In this document: positions 43,566-53,958 of the stretch, piece after piece | Position numbering within the stretch: the stretch's first letter is position 1 | Layout: every line of letters starts with the position of its first letter | Made by a program: the position numbers and the translations under genes | Notes under the pieces: generated by a model | Told to the model about the DNA's origin: nothing | Seen by the model: only the letters and a program-made list of their open reading frames with translations | The model's database searches: none | NCBI GenBank assembly: GCA_002099365.1 | Contig: MSED01000009.1 | Location: 620,001-684,000 of the forward strand | Origin: Phialophora verrucosa | Lineage: Eukaryota; Ascomycota; Eurotiomycetes; Chaetothyriales; Herpotrichiellaceae | DNA length: 64,000 nt | Direction of reading: 5' to 3'

Positions 43566-46500
43566 TGAGCGGAGACGAGGGTTGAGCTGCGCTCAAATGA
43601 AAGACCGATCCCACAGCAGAACTTTGTCATAACGTTGATTAAGCCTTGACCGTGCTCTGCTCCCTTGACTTTTCATCACTCTCGAGACTTGGAGCGCAAC
43701 CCAGTGATATCACCACACGATTCGTCGTCAAATATAGAAACATACCAGGGCTGGAGTGGAGTGTTTGCGCGTGGCGACAGGAACCTGTGTGGGACGTGAG
43801 ATCGGTGGGATACATAGGTGAGAGATGATGAGACGATGAGATTCCAAGTGTCCTGTACTTGTTCATGGCTCTAGGACATAGCTGTCTGTCGAAAATTCAT
43901 GGGAAAGAGATATTGATGAACGCGGGTCATGACAGATGTGAGAGCAGTTGCGTAACTTGGAGCGAGCAGTCGAACAGACTTACTTGTTTCTCGAAGCTCT
44001 CAGAGTCCGAAAGACAATGAACAACGTATTCGGGGCTCATATACGCTGTGCTGAACAGTGCCAGTGCGGGATGTCGAGGGTACCGAGCATTGATTGGGTT
44101 CCCCCTCTCAGAAATGTATCTGCTATCTTACAGTACATCCTGTCTGCTGCGTGCTACCTGCTACCTGTGTGACTCGTGGCGATAACTCTCAACCGGTGGC
44201 TGCTCTCTTCCCTCACTCTTACCGACAGAACAAGAAGCACGAGGTGCGTCAAGTATTATGTTCTCGATCACTCCGGCACTCTTTCACATCACTGTGCAAT
44301 GTCCCTGACGCGCATCTAGTATCACTTCGTCGTTCTTTTCATAACCCTTACTCACCATCTGGAGAAGAACCGTACGTCAACCGTGAAGCGACGACGCCGG
44401 GAGCTGTCGGTTTTTCAGACAGTGAGGTATGTGATACAGTCGATATCGCAGTTGGTGGGGTCGCTACTTGAGGAACCCCAAGCAAGCCCCGGAGCGATGG
44501 GGACTCTGTTGAGGTCAGCTGGCGCAGGGTCATTCTTGTAGGAGTCACGACTATCTGAGAAGCGATGTCGAGGGGCGAGGTCTGAGGGTTGTTGACCTTT
44601 GCATTGTTGGTCCTTCTCCATGGCATATCATCCAGCCACGTATACAGCATTCGCGGCGGCTGTATTCAGTGTGGAGCAGAAGAAGACCACGGTTTGGTCG
44701 ACGACTTGCTTGTCCATTGAATCTGGTAGCCTCAGACAGGACGGATTGACGGGGTGGGCTACCGTCGCAAGGCCATACCAATGCAACCTCCGTATGGTGG
44801 CCGATCGTCTGATCAACGGGGGGCTCGAATGCTGACGCTGCGTCGGTGGCAAATGTGCCAGTCTTGACGCATTCGTGGTGGCCTCAGCCGCAGGACGAGT
44901 ACGATCATCATCTGCGAGCCCCGCGGTCCACGACTACGGTATCGATATTCTCGATATCAGTCAGATTCTGTGCTTCTTCGGGCCACAGGTACCCCGGGGA
45001 CTTTCAACGAGACACGGTATCAGAATGGCTGTCAGCAGTCTCGCTCGTGTCGACGAACGGTGTAAGCAGCCTCACTCACAAGCCTTGGTCTCCGTGGCGA
45101 TCCTCTTCAGGCTATTTTATGCGGTGGCCGTGCCGTTGCCTTGTGGTACGACGCGGTGAGTGGTAAACTCAAAAACGTCGCTATACTACCCAAGCTCTTG
45201 AAGGAAGCAGTGTAGGATTAGTAGCTGAGTCCCAGGTCTAGGCCAATAAGTCATCCCAAGAACGAGGCTGAGTTGTACTATACCTCGGTCGATAAGAAGG
45301 GCCGAAACGCAAGGGGAAGCGACCAAGGCGAGGGGGGTTCGAGGGCCCATACATTCGAAGTCCGGCCGTCATGCCCCGTCTAGCCAGCAGAAACGGGTTG
45401 AGTGGCTGCATCGACGTCAAACCATTCTCTTTGCCATGTTGGCAGTGATCGAGCGAGTCCGGTAAGTCACAGATGCATATCTTCGAGTACGGAGCATGGT
45501 TTCTATCGTTATGGTTTGGGTGCTCGTATGGATCTTACTGGGAAAGGAAGGAGCCAAGACGTGCGCAAGGAGGGCCAACAGTATCACCACATGGTGAGTG
45601 CTCTACTGGGCGAGTAGCTTGAGAATCTCCCGTGCTTATCTGCCTTGATACCCAGTAATGGTCGACATGTGGGCTCCGGACAGGGCTCGGAACACCCCCT
45701 CCTGACCCCATGGGTAATTACACAGTACTTAGTAAGGCCACGAGCCTCGGCGATTTCCTTGTCCTTCTACCAAGTCACTCCGTACTTCGTACTGCTCGTT
45801 CACTTCAGTGAGCATGCATCACTGCCTCCACAGTCTGAGATTGCCAGCGTAGAGCGGTGGTCTTACCCGAGGACATGCGTCCGCAAAGTCCCTATTGTCG
45901 GTAAGATGCAAACACGAGAGTTAGGTACGAATTACGATTTCGACAAGGTTTTCACCTCCATCACTGCAGATGCCTTGGAGCCTCAGGAATGGCCAGAAAC
46001 CCTCCCCTAGTGTTACGCCAGAGCTTTACCAACACCAGCACGGTTACTCGTACTTTTGCGTTTGTCAGAACGATGCATTGGCACGTTGACGCAGGCCCTT
46101 AGTAATCCCACGATTCAACAGCCCAAACAGGCCGGGATGGGTCCCGAAGTCGAAGTTTCGCTTAGCCCGAATAACGGTTGCACAGGGCTGAATCGACTGT
46201 GTACATGCCGCCATCACCTGCCGCCACCCGCAGGTCGCTGCTATGCCATGCTGGGCAGGCGCTAAAGCCTATACCAAGCTCATTGCCACCCTGCTCGATT
46301 GGCCCAGGAGGTAGCGACCATTCCTTGGCCGCTCTATTGATCACCTTTGGCTTTGGAGGCTACCATATCAAGTGCCAGTCCCTAAATATGGACGCTTATT
46401 GACGCTGCGGGAGCGGTTTATGTCAGCTGCAAAAGGTATCTCAGACCCCGAGTTGCATTGATAATGCAACCCAGGAGCGACTCTGCCAAGGCTCTCTCAC

Positions 46501-46736
46501 AGAGAAGTACTCGCACATCGATGCTCATTTTGGAGCGGTGAGCATGTATTGTGGGCAGATTGGCAATGGCCGCCAAGCTCACAAACACACTGTGCCCAAG
46601 AGCCTGGCCAAGCCAGCAGCGTCGATGGGGGAGATACATGCCGGTTAACGATACATAAGATCTTGATATGGCCGGGCATTGAAGCGAGCAACATGAGCTA
46701 AGTTTTCGAGATCTTCCTCCTACACTGCAAGCCACA
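43566..46736. other. Gene-poor stretch, about 3.2 kb
   Basis: No convincing gene. Open frames of 60-125 codons occur on both strands (for example 44348-44650 minus with a splice-like GTGAGT just past its Pro-rich end, 44599-44835 plus, 44846-45166 plus) without recognisable domains. The stretch marks the border between the housekeeping block and the accessory cluster and may contain eroded genes. Confidence 0.4.
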
Positions 46737-48614
46737 ATGCCACCAGCAACATATCGGGGTCCTTTCCACTTCGTTAACAAGAACGGCTCCAACTTGACCC
46801 GCCGGGATTCAGAAGAGGCCTTCCGGATCAGTTCCCATGTTACCAACAAATATTACCAATGGGCGAAGCGGACCAGAAATAAACAGCAAGTTCAGGGCAC
46901 TGATTGTCAGCCGCCCACTCATCATGCCCGGAGAAGAGTATACGCCGAAGAGGGAACCCTGTCAGAGTCATCCAGTCCCCTTTCGGTAGTTAGCAGTGAG
47001 ACTCGCGGAGACCCTTCAAACGACGACGAGAGCTACAGCAAAACAATCTGTTGGCAGCTGGGATCAGGTGCAAAGACTATTGCCCGCAGGTCGGCCAGTC
47101 CACGCAGTTCGCCAGAGCCTCCGGCCCAGGTCTTTGCAATGGAAGAGATCGACGAGCAATATCTCAGGCCCGAACTCTGGCCCGATTATTTCCCCAAGGA
47201 ATCAAATCCGACCTTACCACAGCAATTCGACTTCAACGCACCTGACTGGGCGGCTTGTCCTCATTTCCAAAGACAGGCCTTGGAGTTCTATCGTTCGTTC
47301 TTCCTTTCCTACGGCTATGCCGGGGTTCAGCAATCCAGCCTTCGCCAATTGATCGACATCGCCTGGCACAAGCGAGCAACCGACCTCGTCACAGACAAAA
47401 AGTCCCTCCATGGCTGGTTCGCGAGCGTTCTGACTCTGAAGGCCCTTTATCTGCAACCAGAAGCATTCGCAATTCTCTATCCTATGGCTCTCAGGCATCA
47501 AAATAGAAGTCTGATGTTACTCAGGGAGTACATCCGTGAAGAAAAGGGACCCTCGGAGAGCCTCTTGCTTTGCATCTGGTGCAATTCTACGACGGCGTTT
47601 TTCTACGGAGACATCGAATCGAACATGGCGCACGTGCCGGCTCTGTGGGATGCCGTCGACAAGCTTGGGGGTATAGATGCCCTCAGTCCAGACACGCGAT
47701 CGCTTGTCGTTTTGATGGACAACGGCCATTCGAGGTTCACGTTGACGCGACCACATCTACACTACTCGCGGTTTGATCCCGGGGCCTTTCAAGACCAGCC
47801 GGGGCTTTCACAATACGGCTATCTGCTTTCAGACATGGAGGTTCAATTTCGAAGATGGGACGAGGCCTTTCTCCTCCCTGACGACGCTCTATCCGAAGAA
47901 CTGCACAATTATATCATGGCCCACCGAGAGTTCATGGCGGCCCATGCTCTAGCGGGCAGACTGTCTTCGGAGAAGAAGCAGTGCGCCGCCGATGCCGTTT
48001 TCTACTGGCTCCACCGTCGACGTGCCGCATTGAGTTCTTGGACGATGACACTCTACTGTGATATCCTCGAGATGATTTCTCCACAGACGCGTCTGTCTCG
48101 TTGTATCCGAAGACAGCTCCAGGCATGCGTCTGTCTAGCCGTGTCATACGCCATGTCATTCGTCTACGGATTCACTCTTCCACTCAAGCTCTGGCTTCTT
48201 TATACTCCGGTCCAAAACCTGCGGCCTCAGATTGAAATCCTGTTGCAAGACATGGCGAAACGAGGAACGGTGCCGTCCATGGCCTCGTCGGCCACAACCA
48301 CGGCCTCATCTATCCCACCCCTCGCTATATCGCACCATGAAACTCTCCTTTTCCTCTTCTTTGTCGGCGCCTGCGCCGAAGAAATTTCCGACGAAGCTGG
48401 GAAGAGACCTGAACTGCTCATCGATAGGCGCTGGCATTCGACGCGATTCTGCGAGATGACAAAGATCCTTGGCCTGAGGACCTGGAAGGAGACCAAAAGG
48501 GTTCTGCAACGATTCTTATACGGGGATGGGGTAGTTCTGGATCGTTTTGTCGAAGGCCTATTTGAACTCAGGAATAACCTAGCCGACACGGTCGTCGTGC
48601 TCGGGGCAGGGTAG
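46737..48614 (+). CDS. Fungal transcription-factor-domain-like protein without zinc cluster
   Basis: Single exon, 625 residues. The N-terminus FHFVNKNGSNLTRRDSEEAF with a basic helix (VTNKYYQWAKRTRNKQQ, about 36-52) matches the same Pezizomycotina group as the protein at 24790-26468. A Ser-rich linker leads to the helical fungal transcription factor domain (FYRSFFLSYGYAGVQ, WFASVLTLKALYLQPEAFAI, LRHQNRSLMLLREYI, ISPQTRLSRCIRRQLQACVC). No Zn2Cys6 motif is visible. It is the first gene of the accessory block and may have regulatory ties to the oxygenase/permease cluster that follows, but nothing in the sequence proves it. Confidence 0.8.
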   Translation: MPPATYRGPFHFVNKNGSNLTRRDSEEAFRISSHVTNKYYQWAKRTRNKQQVQGTDCQPPTHHARRRVYAEEGTLSESSSPLSVVSSETRGDPSNDDESYSKTICWQLGSGAKTIARRSASPRSSPEPPAQVFAMEEIDEQYLRPELWPDYFPKESNPTLPQQFDFNAPDWAACPHFQRQALEFYRSFFLSYGYAGVQQSSLRQLIDIAWHKRATDLVTDKKSLHGWFASVLTLKALYLQPEAFAILYPMALRHQNRSLMLLREYIREEKGPSESLLLCIWCNSTTAFFYGDIESNMAHVPALWDAVDKLGGIDALSPDTRSLVVLMDNGHSRFTLTRPHLHYSRFDPGAFQDQPGLSQYGYLLSDMEVQFRRWDEAFLLPDDALSEELHNYIMAHREFMAAHALAGRLSSEKKQCAADAVFYWLHRRRAALSSWTMTLYCDILEMISPQTRLSRCIRRQLQACVCLAVSYAMSFVYGFTLPLKLWLLYTPVQNLRPQIEILLQDMAKRGTVPSMASSATTTASSIPPLAISHHETLLFLFFVGACAEEISDEAGKRPELLIDRRWHSTRFCEMTKILGLRTWKETKRVLQRFLYGDGVVLDRFVEGLFELRNNLADTVVVLGAG

Positions 48615-49187
48615 GGCTTAGAGGACGAAGCCTCGTCGGTTTGCTTCGAAGCGCCAAGTTGGTCGTGCTGGAGGAGAGCGAGTGAGGTGTCGGTCGACAT
48701 GTGCAACCTGCAGCAATCGATGTCGAGCTAACAGCAACCCATAGGACTGCCAATTGGATATTGATCTCGTTGCTCGTTTCCTTCACCTCCGGCAGGCGTC
48801 TTTATCAGAGTACGGAGTCTCGATGGCAGTCATTGGACGACGAACGCCCTCTCCGGCTCTACTAAGCCCTTTCCCCCTGGGCACCGTATTGGATGGCGTT
48901 GTACTTCAGCTTCAGCTTCCGCGGGTCGAGACCATGATTGTCCCATGAGCAATAAAGCGACATCTTTCCTTTGCCTGCGAGGCCATCTGAGTGTCCCTTG
49001 GAGCCAGAACATCATATTGCTGCATCGTCGTTAGACGTCCATGCTACGTACCCTTCAAAGGCACTGCACTTACGTGGTCAAGACAAGTCCTGAGTCATGT
49101 CGGTGCCTGTCGACCAAAGCGAGCAGTGCTGGATCCACTGAAAAAATTCAACCTCCAAGCTCCAATTCATCAACATAGGTGTATCAC
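48615..49187. other. Intergenic, no gene seen
   Basis: Between the regulator-like gene and the zinc-cluster relic. A GCTTCAGCTTCAGCTT short repeat lies near 48905-48920. A possible first exon for the relic (ATG at 49099) cannot be confirmed. Confidence 0.35.
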
Positions 49188-49700
49188 AGACACCCAAGCC
49201 GCGGCTGCTACGCGTGTCGACGAAAGAAAGTCAAGGTCGGTCTCGCAGACATTAGTGCGCGTAACACTGCGGACCATGCATGCTGAACCGTCAACTTGTC
49301 TAGTGCGATGAAACACGTCCCCGATGCACCCGCTGCACCAGAGTGGGCAATACCTGCCCGGCGTACCGTTCCTGGGACTGATCCAAGTTTGAGTTCATCG
49401 TCCTTTTAGCGGCAGAGTACAAGCCTTCGCGACGCAAGCAGACTTCATCTGACACGCAAAGAGCAGTACATCAGCGGACTCATCGTGATCGACCATGGCG
49501 CCCACGTCTCGGGGTACGAGGCCATCCTCGGTCTCCTGTCGGACGACCTGGGGAGGTGCTCCTCCGTGGACTATTCCTTGTTCTTGGCCGTGGCGACGCA
49601 GGTGGTGAGTGTGAGTTTGGATTGTCATATTCTGTTGTCTCCGCCGTTTACATTGTCCAACCTCCTTTCCAGATGGCATATTCCCTCTACTTGTAGACTC
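49188..49700 (+). pseudogene. Zn2Cys6 transcription factor relic
   Basis: The reading frame HPSRGCYACRRKKVK (49191-49235) splices across a 68-bp intron (49236-49303, with GCTGAAC branch and TAG acceptor) to CDETRPRCTRC and TRVGNTCPAYRSWD (49304-49378). Together these give all six cysteines of a fungal Zn2Cys6 binuclear cluster (C-x2-C-x6-C-x6-C-x2-C-x6-C). The frame then meets TGA (49379-49381). Downstream, another frame carries coding-like sequence (YISGLIVIDHGAHVSGYEAI, then LGLLSDDLGRCSSVDYSLFL, about 49470-49608) with a further GTGAGT..CCAG intron and a short terminal MAYSLYL stop (49673-49696). No single spliced frame joins the zinc cluster to these pieces, so I read it as a broken or truncated regulator. 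A small zinc-finger-only protein is the alternative. Confidence 0.6.
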
Positions 49701-50158
49701 GAATCTCACGCGCGTTCAAAGCTCGTCAAGTATCCCCGCTGCCGCACCGCCCCGGCCGCGCACACCATCAGAGTGATGCGAGCAGACCGACCCGGGCACT
49801 ATGATTGTGCAGCTCAGCATGAAGATCTGCCTCTTCAACGCCCCAGCCACGGCCGCGCTCCAGACCGCCGCCTCCGCCGCCACCGCCACAGCCCACGTGT
49901 GGGGTTGCAGAGGGCGGTGGCTTTGAGGGAGATGTTGGCGGAGGGGGTGGTTGATTGACTGAGTGATTGGGTGAGTCAGCGACCTACTAATCGACTGAGC
50001 GACTGACTGCCTGGGCGGTGTGATGCAGCTTGCGTACAGCAAAGGACCGTATCAAGTATAGCATAACATCGAAATCCATGTTGGGCTAGGATACGATAGA
50101 CAATATCTGAACGGTTTCGGATCTGCGCAATCGATCCGACGTCTTACCTTACCCTTCC
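49701..50158. other. Intergenic with TGACTGAG-type low complexity
   Basis: Includes a run of GATTGACTGAGTGATTGGG and CGACTGAGCGACTGACTG units (about 49951-50010). Possibly the eroded 3' part of the preceding relic. No gene recognised. Confidence 0.35.
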
Positions 50159-51657
50159 TTACCACTCTAAGCCTCTGGACGTTGACTTGTCGCAACTAAC
50201 TTCTCCTCCTAATCCTGATATCCTTTCACACAGATTCGTGGTTGGATGCTTAGTTCCCACTCCACTGCTCTGGCCCTGCAGACCTGGCCTGGCCGCCCAG
50301 AGTTCTTGTCCAGACGCTTCCTCCGCCTCGAGCTGCTCTCCCAGCACTCTGAGAATCATGTCCTGAAACGCCATGACGCCCTCCTCGTGGAACGGATGCA
50401 GTGGCCCCCGTTCAAAGACTCCGCGCTCGAGATTCCTCTGCACGGCCTCGCAGAGTGCAAAATCCTCGTCCACGACGTTCTGGTAAAAGGCAGTCATTCT
50501 CTGGTGAGCTTCGGGCGTGGCGTGTGGCGTGTTGAGACGGTAGACGTCGTACTCTTGCCTCGTCGTCGTCGCGGAGGTCGGGGTGCTGCGCATCAGGTGC
50601 ATGAAGCCCGTGCCGGGGTTGGGGCTGAAATGGCCGACGGGGAAGACGTGCGTGGCGGAACGGCCGGCGAAGCGGGTGGCGTCGAACTGGCTGGTCGAAA
50701 AGACTGAGGCTTTCGGTTCGCTGAAGTGCGAGATGTAGTTGCTGGGCGTGGCGGGGGCGACGTAGTAGGTGTCGAGGGCTGTGGTTTTGGCGACGGACGG
50801 ATGTGCCGTAAGGCAGTGGTAGCACTGGGCAAATTAGCTTCTTTCACGCAGGCGCACAGTCTGCGCGGGCGCGCGAGAGAGACACACCTCGTTGTAGTTG
50901 TCTTGCATGAGTTTCCAGTTGAATTTCCCGTCTTTGATCCAGGTGAAGTCGTACTCGACGGCGTCCCAGTCAACGCCGGAGTGCACGAGGACGTCTTGCT
51001 CGTCAAGGCTCCCGTACTGTGCTTTCCATGCGATCTCGGGCTCGGGACGAGCGTCCAGATTGGCGTATACAAAGCCATTTCTGTCCACGTGGACGTGGAT
51101 GGGAAAGAGACGAACGCTCGAGGAATCGAAATCCGAGACGGACTCTGGGGTGAAGCGGGGGGCTTTGGTCAGCCTTCCGTTGAGGTCGTAGGACCAGCCG
51201 TGGTATTTGCAGGAGAAGATCCTGACGGTGCCGCTCGTTTCTTGCACGATCGGAAAGGCACGATGTCTGGGGGCGTGCGGAATGTCAAAAGATGGTGTTC
51301 GTCCCCCTGGTCGCGTCCGACACTCAAGTGCTAGGGGGACCATTGCACCTACCTGCAGACGTTGTGGAATCCGACTATCTCCCCTGTCTTGTTCTTGACG
51401 ATCACGAAATTGAAGCCGGCCATCTCATACTGCACGTAGTCTCCGATATTGCGATAGCGAGCCTTGTGCGAGACCAGAAACCATCGTTTCGAGAAGATGG
51501 CACGTCGCTCCAGCTGATAGATAGCCGGCGAATGGTAGAAGCCATCTGGCAGCGAGCACCCGGGGTCCTTCGAGAGCGACTTCTTCGAGAGTCCCTCCAG
51601 ATGGAGTCTGTGAACGATCTCCGCCGGACTGGGACCATCTGTTGTTGGAGCTGGCAT
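50159..51657 (-). CDS. Rieske [2Fe-2S] non-haem iron oxygenase, large subunit
   Basis: Three exons (51657-51353, 51266-50888, 50824-50159) give 449 residues. The Rieske domain has C101-x-H103-x17-C121-x2-H124 (split by intron 1), binding the [2Fe-2S] cluster. The catalytic domain has NWKLMQDNYNECYHCLTAH, where His231 and His236 are the mononuclear iron ligands, and a third acidic ligand in VVDEDFALCEAVQRNL. This layout is that of ring-hydroxylating and choline-monooxygenase-type oxygenases. Such enzymes need an electron-donating reductase, and none is encoded in the window. It is divergent to the Zn2Cys6 gene and shares its promoter, which suggests control by that regulator. The ATG at 51657 (MPAPTTDGPSPAEIVHRLH) is the first in frame. 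The substrate is unknown; quaternary amines or aromatic compounds fit the family. Confidence 0.9.
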
Positions 51658-52202
51658 GGTGCGTGTTGTTCGCGACTGGCCTACCGTCCTCAATACCCCC
51701 CAGCCACGCCGGAGCTACAGTGGTCCCCATTATAAGGACATCCAGCACAGCTCACACACGTAAATGTGATGATCGAAGGAGCAAGAGCTGTGCCAGACTG
51801 CTTCAACATGTTCTCCATCCAGCTTCCTCTTCGGGAACACTTATCCGACGAACAATATCCCACGGAACAAGGGGGAACCTCGGAGCTGTACACGGCTCCA
51901 ACCAGGCATCGGTGTCGCCTGGCTTGCACCGTCGCTGACTCGATCTCGAGTCGAGGTCCAATGTGCTGCTTGCAAATGAAAATCAGATGCGGACAGTGCA
52001 GTTGGAAAGAAACGTGCATCCAACCCCCCCCTCCTCGCAGTGGACTCCCCACCGCCAAGTCTTCGATGGCTCTGAGCTTGCCACGACCTCCCCGCCTCTC
52101 GCGCTCGCGACGGGCTGAACGGCAAGCGGTGATGTTTTCCCACTGTGCGTTATTTCTCCCAGCTGGTCCCCGCTGTCGAATTGCGGCATCCGCGACTGCA
52201 AG
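51658..52202. promoter_or_regulatory. Shared divergent promoter of oxygenase and regulator genes
   Basis: 545 bp between two start codons. TTATAA at 51730-51735 could be the oxygenase TATA box. A perfect hyphenated palindrome lies near the midpoint (separate entry). No GATA-factor site of the HGATAR form was seen here. Confidence 0.5.
51937..51952. promoter_or_regulatory. 16-nt hyphenated palindrome, candidate operator
   Basis: GACTCGA-TC-TCGAGTC is a perfect 7-bp inverted repeat with a 2-bp centre, about 280 bp from the oxygenase ATG and about 250 bp from the Zn2Cys6 gene ATG. Dimeric regulators bind such symmetric sites. It does not have the CGG/CCG half-sites usual for Zn2Cys6 dimers, so the binding protein is not obvious. 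Confidence 0.45.
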
Positions 52203-53881
52203 ATGAGTCTTCGCATGTCATCCCTGGACCCGAACGAGCCTAGAGCAGCCAAAGGTAATGCCGGGAAGTCCCGTCGAGGTGAAGAGGCCACTGAAGCCAG
52301 ACAGATTGCCGAACGTGCAACAGGAGACGAATTCGATGTGACAGGTCGCTGCCGACTTGTAAGAAATGCGCTCTCAAAGACCTAACATGCCCCGGGTACG
52401 GGATGAGGATCCAGTTCGGCCAAGGCGTGGCGAGCAGAGGGAAACTGACGGGCAAGACGCTGCCTATCATTGAGCCAGCTCCTCACCATAGCGCGCACGA
52501 GAACTTCAGTCCCAAAAGCACCACTCCCGGTGAGATGTCGGATCCAAGCGAGGACGGGGTCGGGTCTTCGACGACGATGTTGTCTAGCATCCAGCCAATC
52601 GCTACAGCACACACGCTCCCTTACGCATTCCAATCCGTCTACGACGAAGGCACCTACCAGAATCAGTTTGCGCTAAACCTCGACTTGTCCTCGCACGTGC
52701 TCCCTGACTACTTGCAAGGTAGGCCGGTCCGAGAGCTCCTGCATTACTTCGACCATCATGTCGCTACCGTCATGCCGTGGGTGGACGGGCCTGAAAATCC
52801 GTGGCGGAAGCTCCTGCTCCCCCTTGTGTTCAGGTCGGAGTCGCTGCTCCTAGCCCTCCTGGCACTGTCGGCAGAGCATTACACTTCCCGATCCGATTCA
52901 CGCTGGCCATTGCACAATGGGTTTCTTTCAAGCAACTACCGGGATCGCAGCTTACAGCTTCTCGCATGGGATCTGCGTGCAGAGGTCATCGAAGATACAA
53001 ACCCAGCACGTCAGACGCAGGCGAGTACCATCCTTGCCACAATCCTGGTCCTATGCAACCTCGAGATGATCCGATGTGACACGACTACATGGCATGTCCA
53101 CTGGAAAGCCGCCAGAACCATCACTAGGCGGTGGACTGCCCCCGACCTTGCATCCACCACTTTGGATGATACGTGTCGGTTTCTTCTCAAGGAAGCTTTC
53201 GTATACGATGTCTTTGGTTCGTCGACAACGTTCGGCGACGATGACCAGATTCCTGGCTCGGTATTGACTGAGCAGGACGCCAATGTCTTTACAGATTGGC
53301 TGCAATTGATTCAAGAGGTGACCCGCGCTGAGAGGCTCCGTAACAGCGATTCCTCCTCGTCCGAGGCAGGATCTGATGGGTTGGCAAGCATGCAGGTCCT
53401 GCAACAGAAGTTCGAGTACGCGCGGGATCGTTGTCGGACCTTCAGCAAGTCGTTCGACTTTGGCACCCAGGGCCCACACAGCGACTTTGCTATTCTCATT
53501 GATATTTTCCACTACGCTGGACTTGCATACAGTTTCCAAGCTCTTCTTCATCCCCTCGATCATGCCGTCCAGGCGTCGCTCCACGGCCACATCATGGCCG
53601 TCATCGCCGCGATCGCCCAGATTCAGAACAAGGACGCTTATCAGCATGACCTCGTATGGCCGCTGTTTATCGTGGGAACACAGAGCAGGCACAACAAAGT
53701 CACCCAGGTGTTCGCGGAGACTAAACTGGTGGAAGTCATGGCTTCAACAGGTTTCTCAAACTGTTATCCAGCACTGGAGTTCCTGCGGCGTTTCTGGGCG
53801 AGCGATCCCCACGTCGTCGTGGATTGGATGCAGTTTGCTCGGCAGGAGTCGAAACAAGGCAAGCATTTCTTGGTGATATAA
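52203..53881 (+). CDS. Zn2Cys6 transcription factor of the oxygenase cluster
   Basis: Two exons (52203-52254, 52305-53881) give 542 residues. Splicing at AAK|D restores a full Zn2Cys6 cluster near the N-terminus: CRTCNRRRIRC, then DRSLPTCKKC and ALKDLTCPGYG (Cys about 19-46). Without the intron the cluster lies behind a stop and is invisible. The C-terminal two thirds is a fungal transcription factor domain (YLQGRPVRELLHYFDHHVAT, PLVFRSESLLLALLALSAEHY, ASTILATILVLCNLEMI, DIFHYAGLAYSFQALLHPLD). Its place between divergent oxygenase genes suggests a pathway-specific activator. The GTAATG donor is atypical but keeps the frame, with a CTGA-type branch 13 nt before the CAG. The 3' end lies only 77 bp from the convergent dioxygenase gene. 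Confidence 0.87.
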
Positions 53882-53958
53882 ATATACGCGCCGGAACGTG
53901 GACGAGACGCGGAGCTGTCGCTGGCTTCCGACTCGACGGGCGGGCGTTGGCCAAGCAA

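Noticed and set aside
51766..52206. 146-codon plus-strand ORF upstream of the Zn2Cys6 gene as its first exon
   Set aside because: The cysteines in it do not follow Zn2Cys6 spacing, whereas the ATG at 52203 plus a 50-bp intron gives a perfect cluster in frame.
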